39,414 bases of DNA from Desulforhopalus sp. (GCA_024710585.1 JANJUM010000105.1:1-39414); one strand, 5' to 3'; positions 7,525 through 19,759 are shown, counted from the first letter of the stretch. The notes: generated by a model from the letters alone, not told the origin. Made by a program: numbers and translations.

Positions 7525-9231
7525 CTACTCGTTCATCACGTAGCGGTCACGGTGGCCGTAGACCACCTCCCAGACCCGCCTCCAGCCCTCGTCGTCCGCC
7601 ACCGGCTTGCGCAGCATCTGGCGGAAGATCTCCTCCTGGGCGGGGCTGTTCTCCTGGCCGATGATCATGCGCAGCGCCTGGGCGGAGAAGTCCTTGACGA
7701 GGAAGGTGAAGATCTGCTCGACGATATCGCCGTCGACCGCGTAGAGCCTGGCGTTCTCCAGCACCAGCTGGGCGTAGACGGCGAGGGTGAAGAGTTCCCC
7801 GGCGGCGAGCATGTAGTCGATATTGGCCGCCTGCTCGCGGCTCGGCGGGGCGGTGATGAGAAGGCTGCGGAACAATGCGACCTGCTCGGCAAAGACCTTG
7901 ACGTTGGGCGAGTCCACCCCGCGGTAAGCGAGGCGGTAGTCGGGGAAGCGCACCGAGGCCAGTTTGCCGGTTTTCTGCCTGAAGAGGTAGCCGTCGTCGG
8001 CCGGGCGGCTCATTTGCCCGACCTCTTCGTAGGGCTGCGGATCGAAGAAGTAGTTGCGCACGAACTTGATGATCAGCGCCATGTTGACATGCTCGGTGCC
8101 CTCCAGCTTGGGCAGCATGCCGATGTCGCGGATGGCCATCTCGAAATAGGTATCCTGCTCGAAGCCTTTGGCGGCGATGATCTCGTGCAGCAGGGCCACC
8201 ACCTTCTCGCCCTGGCCGGTAACCTTCATCTTGACGATGGGGTTGAAGAGCAGGTAGCGCCGGTCGTCGTCACCGGCGACGCGCAGGTAGTCGGCGGAGC
8301 GGTAAGCGACCAGCTTCATGGCGATCAGCCGCACGTAGCTCTCCACCAGCAGCTTGCGCACGTGGGGGAAGTCGGTGACCTGGCGGCCGTAGAGGTTTCT
8401 TGCCGCGGCATGATTGAGAGCCTCGTAGAAGCAGTGGGTGGCGATGCCGATGGAGGCGCAGCCGAGCTCGAATTTACCAACGTTGATGGTGTTCAGGGAA
8501 GAGTTCCAGGCGTGCTCGCCGCGCGACAGGATATCCCCCTCGCCGACCGGGTAGTCATCCAGGCGATATTCGGCGACATAGGCCTGACGCACCCCGGAGG
8601 TGTCGATCTTCTTGACGCAGTGATACTTCTCATGGCGCGGGTCGACGACGAAGAAGACATACTCGCCGCTGCCGGCGATCTTGCCGAAAGTCGATACCAG
8701 GGCGGCGCAGTTGCCGTTGCCGATATAGTATTTCGAGCCTCGGGCGAGGTAGCCACCCCCCGGCTGCGGCTCCAGAGTCATCTCGGTGGAGTAGAGATCG
8801 GCGCCGTGGGTCCGCTCCGAGAGGCCGAAGGCGAATACCCCGCCTCCATCGAGGAGCTTGGCGGCGCGCCGCTTGACCTCTTCGTTCTCCCCCATCCAGA
8901 TCGGCCCGAGGCCAAGGATGGTCACCTGCCAGGCGTACCAGTAGCAGAGCCCATAGAAAGCCAGCACTTCGTTGAACTCGCTGATGCGCCACATGTCCCA
9001 GCGACCGCCGCTGGAGCTGTAGGCGGCCGGGGTGAGGAAGTGAGCGAAGACCTTTTCCTCCTTGATAAAGGCGAGAAAATCCTCGTACCATACCATGGCC
9101 TGGTCGTCGGCCTTGATGCGCGCCAGCCCCTTGGTCTCGAAAAAGTCGATGGTTTTCAGCACCAGGCCCTGTGTTTCTTCGTCGCAGAAGACCCGGCTGT
9201 AGTTTTTCGGGTTGAGCAATTGCATGGACAT
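7525..9231 (-). CDS. Acyl-CoA dehydrogenase family protein
   Basis: FAFGLSERTHGADLYSTEM and LEGTEHVN; ACAD fold-typical motifs. Confidence 0.88.
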   Translation of the reverse strand: MSMQLLNPKNYSRVFCDEETQGLVLKTIDFFETKGLARIKADDQAMVWYEDFLAFIKEEKVFAHFLTPAAYSSSGGRWDMWRISEFNEVLAFYGLCYWYAWQVTILGLGPIWMGENEEVKRRAAKLLDGGGVFAFGLSERTHGADLYSTEMTLEPQPGGGYLARGSKYYIGNGNCAALVSTFGKIAGSGEYVFFVVDPRHEKYHCVKKIDTSGVRQAYVAEYRLDDYPVGEGDILSRGEHAWNSSLNTINVGKFELGCASIGIATHCFYEALNHAAARNLYGRQVTDFPHVRKLLVESYVRLIAMKLVAYRSADYLRVAGDDDRRYLLFNPIVKMKVTGQGEKVVALLHEIIAAKGFEQDTYFEMAIRDIGMLPKLEGTEHVNMALIIKFVRNYFFDPQPYEEVGQMSRPADDGYLFRQKTGKLASVRFPDYRLAYRGVDSPNVKVFAEQVALFRSLLITAPPSREQAANIDYMLAAGELFTLAVYAQLVLENARLYAVDGDIVEQIFTFLVKDFSAQALRMIIGQENSPAQEEIFRQMLRKPVADDEGWRRVWEVVYGHRDRYVMNE

Positions 9232-9258
9232 CTCCCTGTTATCGTATGTAGGTGGCAA

Positions 9259-11268
9259 TCAGGCGATGGCCCTGCCGACCTTATGCCCCTGATGGGTGGC
9301 TTCGAACACCGTCGCCGGCTGGAGCACATCCCCCGCCGCCTCATAGCGTATGCCCAGTTCCTCGGCCGCCTGTCGCAGCGAGGGCGCCGAGCGGGTGCCC
9401 ACCGCCAGCACCACCGTGTCGGCCTCAATCTCGCAGCGCTCGCCCTGCCGGTCGAGGACGACGGCGGCGGCGCCGATTTCCACGACTTTGGCGCCGCTCA
9501 GGGCGCGGACCCCGCAGCGGTCGAGGTCCTGGAGCATTCCCCAGCGGGTCGACTTGCCGAAGTTGGCGCCGAGATTGTCGGCCATCTCCACCAGGGTCAC
9601 CTCCTTGCTGCCGCTGGTGGCCAGCTGGTAGAGCTTCTCCGGGGCGACGGCGTTGTTGACGAGGAGAAACTTGAGCTCTTCGCCGGACAGCGTGCCGATC
9701 TCGGCGAGGAGCAGGGCCGTCTCCACCCCCACCGCGTTGCCGCCGATGACGGTCACCCGCCGACCGACCCCGGCCCTGCCGGCGAGCACGTCCCAGGCCT
9801 GCACCACCTGCGGGCCGTCGACCCCGGGCAGGGGCGGCGTGACCGGCACGCCGCCGCAGGCATCGATGAGGACCTCTGGCCGTTCGGCGGCGAGCAGTTC
9901 GCCATCCACCGCCGTGGCCAGCACCACCCGCACTCCGCAGGCCGCCACCCGCCTGGCGAGATCGTCGGCGAGAAGCCGGAACTCGCCGCGTCCCGGGGGA
10001 GCCCCGGCGAGATGGAGCTGGCCGCCGAGACGCAGGTCACGTTCGTAGAGGGTCACCTGGTGGCCGCGTTCGGCGGCGGCGATGGCCGCCGCCATGCCCG
10101 CCGCCCCACCGCCGACCACCATCACCTTCTTGGGAGTGGCGACCTTGTCGAGCTGCTGTTCGGACTCGTGGCCGGCCCGCGGGTTGCACAGGCATTCCAC
10201 CGCTTTCATCTTGAAAAGATGGTCGAAACAGCCCTGGCCGCAGGCAACGCAGTGGACGATTTCCTGCTCGCGGCCGCTGCGCGCCTTCTCGGGGAAGTAG
10301 GGGTCGGCGATGAGGGCGCGGCCGATGGCCACCATGTCGCAGAAGCCTTCCTCGAGAAGCAGCCGCGCCACTTTGGGGTCGTTGATGCGATGGCTGGCGA
10401 TGACCGGAACCTCAACCCGCCGCCTGATGTCGCGGGCGAGGTAGGCGAAGACGCCGCGCGGCACCTGGGTGACGATCTGCGGCACCTGGGCCTCGTGCCA
10501 GCCGACATTGACGCACAGGGCGTCGACCCCGGCCGCGGCCAGCTTCTCGGCGAAGGCCAGCTGTTCGTCGGGCCCGATGCCGCCGGACATGAAGTCGTTG
10601 CCGTTGAGGCGCACCATGATGGGAAAGTCGGCCCCCACCTCGCGGCGCACGGCGTCGATCACTTCGAGACCGAAGCGCATGCGGTTGGCGAGATCGCCGC
10701 CGTACTCGTCGCTGCGCCGGTTGGTCAGCGGCGAGAGGAACTCGCTGATCAGGTAGCCGGTTCCGGCGAGGATCTCCACCATGTCGAAACCCGCCTGGCG
10801 CACCCGCCCGGCCGCCTCGGCGAAGCGACTCACGGTGGCCTCGATGCCGGCGATGCTCAACTCCTCCGGGGTTTCTCGGGTCAGCCGGCTGGGCACCGCC
10901 GAGGGGGCCACCGGCTTTCGTCCGCCGAGAAACATCGACGAGTTGTAACGCCCGGCGTGGTTGAGCTGCACCGTCGCCCGGGCCCCACCCTCGTGGATGG
11001 CGCGGGCCAGGCTGGTCAAGCCGGGCAGGAATTCGTCGCCATGGGCGCCGATGTTGGCCGGGGTGCCGGAGACCTCGTCGACGGTGGCGTAGCCGACGCT
11101 GATCAGCCCGGCGCCGCCCAGGGCACGCTCACGGTAGAACTCGATGAGCCGCTCGCTGATCTGGTGGTTGCGGCACATATTGAGGTGCATCGCCGGCATG
11201 AAGATGCGGTTCTTGACGATCACCGAGCCGATGGCGATGGGGGCGAAGAGGATGTCGGGAGATGTCAT
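9259..11268 (-). CDS. NADH:flavin oxidoreductase / 2,4-dienoyl-CoA reductase (FadH-like, OYE + FeS + NAD(P)-binding)
   Basis: OYE-like TIM barrel, HCVACGQGCFDHLFKMKAVECLCNPRAG, GGGAAGMAAAIAAAERGHQVTLYER. Confidence 0.9.
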   Translation of the reverse strand: MTSPDILFAPIAIGSVIVKNRIFMPAMHLNMCRNHQISERLIEFYRERALGGAGLISVGYATVDEVSGTPANIGAHGDEFLPGLTSLARAIHEGGARATVQLNHAGRYNSSMFLGGRKPVAPSAVPSRLTRETPEELSIAGIEATVSRFAEAAGRVRQAGFDMVEILAGTGYLISEFLSPLTNRRSDEYGGDLANRMRFGLEVIDAVRREVGADFPIMVRLNGNDFMSGGIGPDEQLAFAEKLAAAGVDALCVNVGWHEAQVPQIVTQVPRGVFAYLARDIRRRVEVPVIASHRINDPKVARLLLEEGFCDMVAIGRALIADPYFPEKARSGREQEIVHCVACGQGCFDHLFKMKAVECLCNPRAGHESEQQLDKVATPKKVMVVGGGAAGMAAAIAAAERGHQVTLYERDLRLGGQLHLAGAPPGRGEFRLLADDLARRVAACGVRVVLATAVDGELLAAERPEVLIDACGGVPVTPPLPGVDGPQVVQAWDVLAGRAGVGRRVTVIGGNAVGVETALLLAEIGTLSGEELKFLLVNNAVAPEKLYQLATSGSKEVTLVEMADNLGANFGKSTRWGMLQDLDRCGVRALSGAKVVEIGAAAVVLDRQGERCEIEADTVVLAVGTRSAPSLRQAAEELGIRYEAAGDVLQPATVFEATHQGHKVGRAIA

Positions 11269-11278
11269 GGGTGCTCCT

Positions 11279-12226
11279 TCAGCGCCCCACGGCGCTGTGG
11301 AAGAGGTCTTCGACACGGGCGAAGAGTCCGATATTGATCAGCGCCTGGCGCAGGAGCTGCGGCTGACGGAGGAGATCCTGCATGAAGACCACCTCCGATG
11401 CCTTGAGGAACAGGGTGAAGACGTCCCGCACCGCGTCGCCGAGGAGCCGCTGTAGAAGGACCATGAGATCGTCCTCCTCCGGGCACGACCTGAGGTTCTC
11501 GACGCGCTGCAGGAGCTTAATGATGTAGAAGAAGAGCGTTTCCTCAACACTCTCGATCCGCTGGCGGTGGCCGGGGTAAATGCGCAGGCCGCCGAGGGCG
11601 GCGAGTTTCTCGATGGTTCCGCAGTAGGCCTGGTAGGTATTGAAGCGGCCGCCCTTTGCCAGGTCGACGTCGAGCAGCGGCACCTGGAAGATGCCGCGCA
11701 GCAAGGTGTCGCCGGTGACCGCCCAGCCCTCGCCCCTGTAGACCATATCGCTCTGCGAGTGACCGGGGCAGGGGATGGCCTCTATGCCGAGAGCGGCCGG
11801 AAGATCCTCCTCCACCGCCCGGTACCGCTTCGGGAAAGGGGGGAATAGCGCCCCGCTGCTGAAGATGCGGCGCAGCTCGGCCAGGGCCTCGCCTCTGAAG
11901 TTCAGGCCGGCGAGGAGCCTCTCGAGGTCGTCAATGCGCTGTTCGTGGGTCTCGATCTTGAGGCAGTCGCGGTAGGGCAGATAGACCACCGCCCCGGTCT
12001 CCTCCTCCAGCCAGGAGGCCAGCCCGTAGTGATCGATATGGCAGTGGGTGATTACGACATGACGCAGCCGTGCCAGGTCGAGGTGCTGGCGCAGGTAGCG
12101 CCGCGCCTCTTCCGTCGGCGGCCCGGTGTCGAAGAGTACGAGTTCCCCGGCGAGTTCCGCCGAGTAACAGTGCACCGCGCCGACCATGTAAGGGGTGTCG
12201 ACCGTATGCTGGACCAGACCGCTCAT
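11279..12226 (-). CDS. MBL fold metallo-hydrolase
   Basis: VVITHCHIDHYGLASWL (HxHxDH), CPGHSQSD, TGDTLL. Confidence 0.9.
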   Translation of the reverse strand: MSGLVQHTVDTPYMVGAVHCYSAELAGELVLFDTGPPTEEARRYLRQHLDLARLRHVVITHCHIDHYGLASWLEEETGAVVYLPYRDCLKIETHEQRIDDLERLLAGLNFRGEALAELRRIFSSGALFPPFPKRYRAVEEDLPAALGIEAIPCPGHSQSDMVYRGEGWAVTGDTLLRGIFQVPLLDVDLAKGGRFNTYQAYCGTIEKLAALGGLRIYPGHRQRIESVEETLFFYIIKLLQRVENLRSCPEEDDLMVLLQRLLGDAVRDVFTLFLKASEVVFMQDLLRQPQLLRQALINIGLFARVEDLFHSAVGR

Positions 12227-12247
12227 GGCAGAAAGTGAGGGGAAGGG

Positions 12248-12290
12248 CCCTTGTGGCCGGCAGCCGCTGCTGGGGCGCCGGCCACAAGGG
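12248..12290. other. Perfect 14-bp inverted repeat (intergenic hairpin)
   Basis: CCCTTGTGGCCGGC - 15 nt - GCCGGCCACAAGGG. Confidence 0.8.
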
Positions 12291-12299
12291 AACGGGGGA

Positions 12300-14078
<1,779 letters not shown>

Positions 14079-14114
14079 TATCGTTACCTCGCAATTTGGT
14101 GAAATTATCGTTGT

Positions 14115-15287
14115 CTACAGTCGTTCGAAAACCCCGGCGGCACCCATGCCGCCGCCGATGCACATGGAGACCATGCCATAGCGCAGCTTGCGGCGCCCCA
14201 TCTCATGGAGCAGGGTGGCGGTGAGCTTGGCCCCGGTGCAGCCCAGGGGATGGCCGAGGGCGATGGCCCCGCCGTTGACGTTGATGATCTCTGGGTTGAG
14301 CCCCAGGGTCTTGATCACTGCCAGGGCCTGGGCGGCGAAGGCCTCGTTGAGCTCGATCAGCTGAATGTCTTCCTGCTTCAGCCCGGCCAGCTTGAGGGCG
14401 GCGGGGATGGCATGGATCGGCCCGATGCCCATCACCTCCGGGGGGCAGCCCTTAACGGCGAAGGAGAGGAAGCGCGCCATGGGGCTCTTGCCGATTCTCT
14501 CCAGATACTCCTCGGAAACCACCATCGACACCGCGGCGCCGTCGGTGAGCTGCGAGGAGTTGCCGGCAGTGACCGGCCCGCCGATCTTGAAGGCCGGCTT
14601 GACTTTGGCGAGGGTCTCCAGGGTGGTGCCTTCGCGGACGCCGTCGTCGACCGTCACCAGTTCCTTCGTGCGTTTGACCTTGCCGCCGACGATGGCTGTC
14701 TTCTCGACCTCCACCGGGATGATTTCGTCGGCGAAGCGGCCCGCGGCGATGGCCGCCGCCGCCTTGGCGTTGCTGGCGACGGCGAAGGTGTCCATGGCCT
14801 GGCGGTCGATGCCGTAACGCTCGGCGACCAGCTCGGCGGTGACGCCCATGGAGGCGAAGGATTCCGGCCAGTTGACCATCATGCCCGGGTTGGCGCTGTA
14901 CTTGAGGCCACCCATGGGCACGCAGGACATCGACTCGACTCCACCGGCGATGATGCAGTCGGCGAAGCCGCACATCACCCGCTCGGCGGCCATGGCGATG
15001 GTCTGCAGGCCTGAGGAGCAGAAGCGGTTGACAGTCTGTCCGGCCACTTCCACCGGCAGGCCGGCCTTCATCGCCGCCACCCGGCCAACGTTCATGCCCT
15101 GCTCGGCCTCGGGGAAGGCGCAGCCGAGGTAGACGTCGTCGATGGTCATGGCATCGACGCCGGTACGCTCCACCAGACCCTTGATGGCCAGGGCGGCCAG
15201 GTCGTCAGGCCGCATGTCCTTCAACTTTCCCTTGTTCGCCCGGCAGCCGGGAGTACGGTAGCTTGCAAGAATATACGCTTTTTTCAT
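14115..15287 (-). CDS. fadA: Acetyl-CoA acyltransferase (thiolase)
   Basis: [54 protein letters not shown]. Confidence 0.93.
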   Translation of the reverse strand: MKKAYILASYRTPGCRANKGKLKDMRPDDLAALAIKGLVERTGVDAMTIDDVYLGCAFPEAEQGMNVGRVAAMKAGLPVEVAGQTVNRFCSSGLQTIAMAAERVMCGFADCIIAGGVESMSCVPMGGLKYSANPGMMVNWPESFASMGVTAELVAERYGIDRQAMDTFAVASNAKAAAAIAAGRFADEIIPVEVEKTAIVGGKVKRTKELVTVDDGVREGTTLETLAKVKPAFKIGGPVTAGNSSQLTDGAAVSMVVSEEYLERIGKSPMARFLSFAVKGCPPEVMGIGPIHAIPAALKLAGLKQEDIQLIELNEAFAAQALAVIKTLGLNPEIINVNGGAIALGHPLGCTGAKLTATLLHEMGRRKLRYGMVSMCIGGGMGAAGVFERL

Positions 15288-15315
15288 ATCGGTTCTCCCT
15301 TATGGGTAATGCGTG

Positions 15316-17703
15316 TCAATTACGCAGCGGTTTGCCGGTCTTGAGCATATGCTGGATGCGCTCGGCGGTCTTCTTGTTGCCGCACAGCTTGAGGAAGCCC
15401 TCGCGCTCGAGTTGCAGCAGGTAGTCCTCGCTGATCAGGGTGCCGGGGTTGACATCGCCGCCGCACATCACCGAGGCGATGATGCCGCCCATCTCCGCCT
15501 CGTAGGCGGTGATGAAGTTGCCCATCTGCATGTTCCACAGCTGGCTCTTGATAGCCGCGGCGGTGCCCCGGCCAGGCGCCGGCAGGTCGACCGCCGGCTG
15601 CTTCGGGCGGTAGTTGACCGCCAGGGCGAGCACTTTCTGCTTGGCATCGCCGATGAGGCGGTCGATGTCCATGCTGATGGCGTCGCCGCTGCGCATATAG
15701 CCCATGGGGAAAAGCTCGGCGGCGCCCATCGACACCTTGGCCATGGCGATCTGCTGGAAGTTCTTGATGATGAAGGGCTGCGGGTCGGTGTTGAACTGCT
15801 GCGCCAGCTGGATGGCGCGGAGCGACATCTCCTTGGTGCCACTACCGCCGGGGAGCAGGCCGACGCCGATCTCCACCAGGCCCATATAGGTCTCGGCGTA
15901 GGCGTTGATGGCGTCGGCATGGAGGCAGAACTCGGCGCCACCGCCCAGCGCCATGGCGAAGGGTGCCGCTACCACCGGCACCTTGGCGTATTTCACCGCC
16001 ATGGTCGCCTTCTGGAAGGCCTTGAGCACCATGTGGACGTCGTCATAGGCGCCTTCGGCCATGGCCACGGCGAGCATCATCAGATTGGCGCCCACCGAGA
16101 AGTTGACCCCCTGGTTGCCGATGACCAGGCCGACGCCCTCTTCCTCGGCGCGCTTGATGGCCTTGTGGGTCATGGCGAGGATGTCGCCGCTGATGGAGTT
16201 CATCTTCGAGTGGAACTGGAAGCAGAAGACGCCGTCGCCAAGGTCGAGGATGGAGCTGGAGGCGTTCTTCTCCACCACCTTGCCTGCCTTCTTGAGGATC
16301 TCCAGGCGCACCTCGCCGGGCTTGACCGGCACCGCCTTGTAGCTCTTGTCGAGCAGGTCGTAGTACTCCTTGCCCCCCGCCTCGTTGAAGCGGTAGAAGG
16401 AGGCGATCTCCTTGAGGCAGGCCGGCACCTTGACCCCGTCCTTTTCGGCGCGGGAGACGAAGTCGGCGACGCCGATGGCGTCGAACATCTCGAAGGGGCC
16501 GATCTCCCAGTTGAAGCCCCAGCGCATGGCGTTGTCGACGTTGACGATGTCGTCGGCGATCTCGGGGATGCGGTTGACCGCGTAGATGAGGGTGTCGCGA
16601 ATGCTCTTCCAGGCGAACTCCGCGCCCTTGTCGCTGCCGCCAACGACCATCTTCACCTTCTGGCCGGGGCTGTCCACCTGCTTGACGTTCTGTACCGAGG
16701 CGAACTTCGGCTTGGCCAGGGGCTTGTACTCGCCGCTGCTGTAGTCATAGTAGAAGAGGTTTTTCTTGCCGCCAACCGTCTCCTTCTTGTAGAAGCCGCC
16801 GCCGCTCTTGTTGCCGAGCAGCCCGCCGTCGATCATCTTTTTCATGAAGTCGGGCATCTTGAAGACATGGCGTTCCTCGTCGTCGGGGAGCAGCTCGTAG
16901 GAGTTGGTGCCGACATGGCCGAGGGTGTCGAGGCCCACCAGGTCGGCGGTGCGGAAGGCGGCGCTCTTCGGGCGTGCGGTGGCCGGGCCGGCGACGGAGT
17001 CGACCTCCTCGACGGTCATGCCCAGGGCGACCATGTGCTCGATGCCCTTGTAGATGGCGTAGGTGCCGATGCGGTTGGCGATGAAGTTGGTGGTGTCTTT
17101 GGCGTAGACGATGCCCTTGCCGAGCCGCTTGCTCATGAAGGCGGCCATCATCTCCACCGCCGCCGGGTCGGTATCGGCGCAGGGCACGATCTCCATCAGC
17201 CGCATATAGCGCGGCGGGTTGAAGAAGTGGGTGACCATGAAGTTGCGGCGCACCTCGAGGGGCAGCACCTTGGCCATCTCGTTGACCGACAGGCCGCTGG
17301 TGTTGGTGGTGAGAATCGCCCCCGGCGCCAGGTGGGGAACGATCTTCTGCAGGAGGTCGAGCTTGATCGGCATGTATTCGACCACCACCTCCACCACCCA
17401 GTCGCAGGCCTTGAGCTTGTCGAGGTCGTCCTGGAGGTTGCCGACGGTGATCTGCCGGGCGAAGTCGTTGCTGTAGAAGGGTGCCGGCTTCATCTTCAGG
17501 AGGTTCTGCAGGCCGTTGCGGGCGATGCGGTTACGCACCTCGGGGCTCTCCAGGGTCAGCCCGCGCGCCTCTTCCGCCTTGTCGAGGGCTTTGGGGACGA
17601 TGTCCAGCAAGAGGATGTTCAATCCCGCATTGGCGAGGTGAGCGGCGATGGTGGCCCCCATGACTCCGGCGCCAAGTACGGCTGCGTTATGTATCTGCCT
17701 CAT
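15316..17703 (-). CDS. 3-hydroxyacyl-CoA dehydrogenase / enoyl-CoA hydratase fusion (HAD first, ECH last)
   Basis: N-terminal VLGAGVMGATIAAHLANAGLNILLLDIV; C-terminal crotonase-type region (SVGANLMML....AMALGGGAEFCLHAD). Confidence 0.92.
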   Translation of the reverse strand: MRQIHNAAVLGAGVMGATIAAHLANAGLNILLLDIVPKALDKAEEARGLTLESPEVRNRIARNGLQNLLKMKPAPFYSNDFARQITVGNLQDDLDKLKACDWVVEVVVEYMPIKLDLLQKIVPHLAPGAILTTNTSGLSVNEMAKVLPLEVRRNFMVTHFFNPPRYMRLMEIVPCADTDPAAVEMMAAFMSKRLGKGIVYAKDTTNFIANRIGTYAIYKGIEHMVALGMTVEEVDSVAGPATARPKSAAFRTADLVGLDTLGHVGTNSYELLPDDEERHVFKMPDFMKKMIDGGLLGNKSGGGFYKKETVGGKKNLFYYDYSSGEYKPLAKPKFASVQNVKQVDSPGQKVKMVVGGSDKGAEFAWKSIRDTLIYAVNRIPEIADDIVNVDNAMRWGFNWEIGPFEMFDAIGVADFVSRAEKDGVKVPACLKEIASFYRFNEAGGKEYYDLLDKSYKAVPVKPGEVRLEILKKAGKVVEKNASSSILDLGDGVFCFQFHSKMNSISGDILAMTHKAIKRAEEEGVGLVIGNQGVNFSVGANLMMLAVAMAEGAYDDVHMVLKAFQKATMAVKYAKVPVVAAPFAMALGGGAEFCLHADAINAYAETYMGLVEIGVGLLPGGSGTKEMSLRAIQLAQQFNTDPQPFIIKNFQQIAMAKVSMGAAELFPMGYMRSGDAISMDIDRLIGDAKQKVLALAVNYRPKQPAVDLPAPGRGTAAAIKSQLWNMQMGNFITAYEAEMGGIIASVMCGGDVNPGTLISEDYLLQLEREGFLKLCGNKKTAERIQHMLKTGKPLRN

Positions 17704-17811
17704 GTTCGTTCTCCGTTGCATACGTTCGACATGTTGTCTGTGACGCGAAGCTCTCCCGTCACCTCTATCGACCATGATCCGTCGTCCCGCGGGCGGGGCG
17801 GACCGAGGGCG

Positions 17812-19653
17812 CTACGTGGTTTTGCCGCCGGCGGCAGCGCCGTTTGCCTTGCCGGCGTAAAGATCTTCGATGACGTGCTGATATTTCTCCAGGATGACCT
17901 TTCGCTTCAGCTTGAGGGTCGGTGTCAGTTCGCCGCCCTCGATGGAGAAGTCGTTGGCCACCACCGCGAAGTACTTGATGGTCTTGTAGGGGGGATAGCT
18001 CTTGTTGAGCTCCTTGATGCGCTCCCCGTAGAGTTCCTTGACCTTCGGGTGCTGCACCAGTTCCTCCATGTTGCCGTAGGAGATCTGCTTGTCGCGGGCG
18101 AATTCCGCCAGGGTATCGACGTTGGGGGTGACAATGGCCACCAGATAGGGCTTGCGGTCGCCAAAGACGATGGCACTGGAGATATACTTGTCGAGCTTGA
18201 GTTCGTTCTCGATGGGCTGCGGGGCGATGTTCTTGCCGCCGGCGGTGACGATCAGCTCCTTCTTGCGGTCGACGATATAGACGAAGCCCTGCTCGTCGAT
18301 CTTGGCGATGTCGCCTGTCCTGAACCAACCGTTCTGAATGGAGTCGAGCGTCGCCTCGTCGTTCTTGTAATAGCCGAGCATCACCTGCGGCCCCTTGACA
18401 AGCAGTTCGCCGTCCTCGGCCAGTTTCAGTTCGGTCTCCTGCAGGGCCTTGCCCACCGAGTCGAAACGCATCTTGCCGACACCGCTGATGGTCACCGCCG
18501 GGCTGGTCTCGGTAAGGCCATAGCCGTTATAGACCGGCATGCCGAGGATCCACATGAACTCGCACACCGTCTTGTCGAGCGGCGCCCCGCCACAGAGGAA
18601 ATAGGTGATGCGGCCGCCGAAGCGGGCGCGGATCTTGCTGAACACCAGACGGTCGAAGAGCTTGTACTTGAGAGCGAGCAGGCCCAGCGGCTCGTTGGTG
18701 ATGTATTTTTTATTGACGTACTCGCGGCCGATCTCCACCGCCTTGTGGAAGATCTTCTGGCGCTTCTCGGGCATCTGCCCGACGCCTTCATACACCTTGG
18801 CGTAGATTTTCTCGAAGAGCCGCGGCACGCTGACCATGGCTGTCGGCCGCACCTCGCCCATATTTTCCATGACTTTGAGGGCACTCTCGGCAAAGGCGAT
18901 ATGGCCGCCGTCGATGAGTGTGGCATAGTAGCCGCCGGTGCGCTCGAGCACATGGCTGAGCGGCAGGAAGCTCAGCACCGTCATTTCCCCGCGCGGCACG
19001 CCGAGCTGCTCGACGCCGTACTTGGCGTTGATGAGGATATTGCGCTGGGTGAGCAGCACCCCTTTCGGCACCCCGGTGGTCCCCGAAGTGTAGATGATGG
19101 TGATGATGTCGTCCTGGGTGATCTGGGCGATCTGCCCCTCGATCTGCTGACGGTCCTCATTGTCCACCGGCGTATCGACCTCGGCCACCTGATACTGGGA
19201 GAAGACCGGGAAGGAGCGCCGCCCCATGAACTGCTCGAAGGAGATGATCATGTCGACGTTGGGCAGCTCCTCCTTGACCGAGTAGAGCCGCTCGTAGTGG
19301 GCCCGGGTGGAGCAGAAGACGATGCGCGCCTCGCTGTGGTTGATGATGTAGGCGGCCTGCTTGCCGGTGTTGGTGGCGTAGATGGGCACGGTGATGCCCC
19401 CCCCCGCCTGGATGGCGAAGTCGGCTATGGCCCAGCCGAGGCGGTTTTCGGAGAAGATGGCCACCTTGTCGCCAGGGGTCATGCCGGCCCGCCACAAGCC
19501 GCGGACCATCTGCAGAACCCGCTCGTAGAATTCGGCATAGTTCAGGCTGCGATAGCTCCCCTGGCGCTTGTAGCTGAACGCCGGCCTTGCCCCATAGGTC
19601 TTGGCATTGTCCTTGAGTATCGCCGGGATTGATTGATATGACATGATATCCAT
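17812..19653 (-). CDS. fadD: Long-chain acyl-CoA synthetase (AMP-forming)
   Basis: IIYTSGTTGVPKGVLLTQRN, GYGLTETSPAVT, FRTGDIAKIDEQGFVYIVDRKKELIVTAGGKNIAPQ. Confidence 0.94.
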   Translation of the reverse strand: MDIMSYQSIPAILKDNAKTYGARPAFSYKRQGSYRSLNYAEFYERVLQMVRGLWRAGMTPGDKVAIFSENRLGWAIADFAIQAGGGITVPIYATNTGKQAAYIINHSEARIVFCSTRAHYERLYSVKEELPNVDMIISFEQFMGRRSFPVFSQYQVAEVDTPVDNEDRQQIEGQIAQITQDDIITIIYTSGTTGVPKGVLLTQRNILINAKYGVEQLGVPRGEMTVLSFLPLSHVLERTGGYYATLIDGGHIAFAESALKVMENMGEVRPTAMVSVPRLFEKIYAKVYEGVGQMPEKRQKIFHKAVEIGREYVNKKYITNEPLGLLALKYKLFDRLVFSKIRARFGGRITYFLCGGAPLDKTVCEFMWILGMPVYNGYGLTETSPAVTISGVGKMRFDSVGKALQETELKLAEDGELLVKGPQVMLGYYKNDEATLDSIQNGWFRTGDIAKIDEQGFVYIVDRKKELIVTAGGKNIAPQPIENELKLDKYISSAIVFGDRKPYLVAIVTPNVDTLAEFARDKQISYGNMEELVQHPKVKELYGERIKELNKSYPPYKTIKYFAVVANDFSIEGGELTPTLKLKRKVILEKYQHVIEDLYAGKANGAAAGGKTT

Positions 19654-19696
19654 ACGATCCGTACCCCCTTTCGGCCGCTCAGCCGCCTTAACGATG

Positions 19697-19712
19697 GTAA
19701 CGTTTACGTTAA
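19697..19712. promoter_or_regulatory. Putative MerR operator site C: GTAACGTTTACGTTAA
   Basis: Contains AACGT-TT-ACGTT inverted repeat upstream of fadD. Confidence 0.6.
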
Positions 19713-19732
19713 CAATCCATTCACCCCTCCTC

Positions 19733-19759
19733 TTTATATCACCTTAACGTTTAAGTCAA
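19733..19759 (-). promoter_or_regulatory. Putative fadD promoter
   Basis: Minus strand TTGACT-15 nt-TATAAA (short spacer). Confidence 0.4.
19744..19759. promoter_or_regulatory. Putative MerR operator site D: TTAACGTTTAAGTCAA
   Basis: Same motif; starts at the -35 of the putative fadD promoter. Confidence 0.6.

Noticed and set aside
7495-11337. 1280-aa + strand ORF
   Set aside because: Exactly antisense to well-supported ACAD and FadH-like genes; composition (His/Asp/Gly/Val/Leu-rich) is the complement of high-GC3 coding sequence
15313-19632. 1439-aa + strand ORF
   Set aside because: Antisense shadow of the HAD-ECH and fadD genes; no recognisable domain, crosses the intergenic gap
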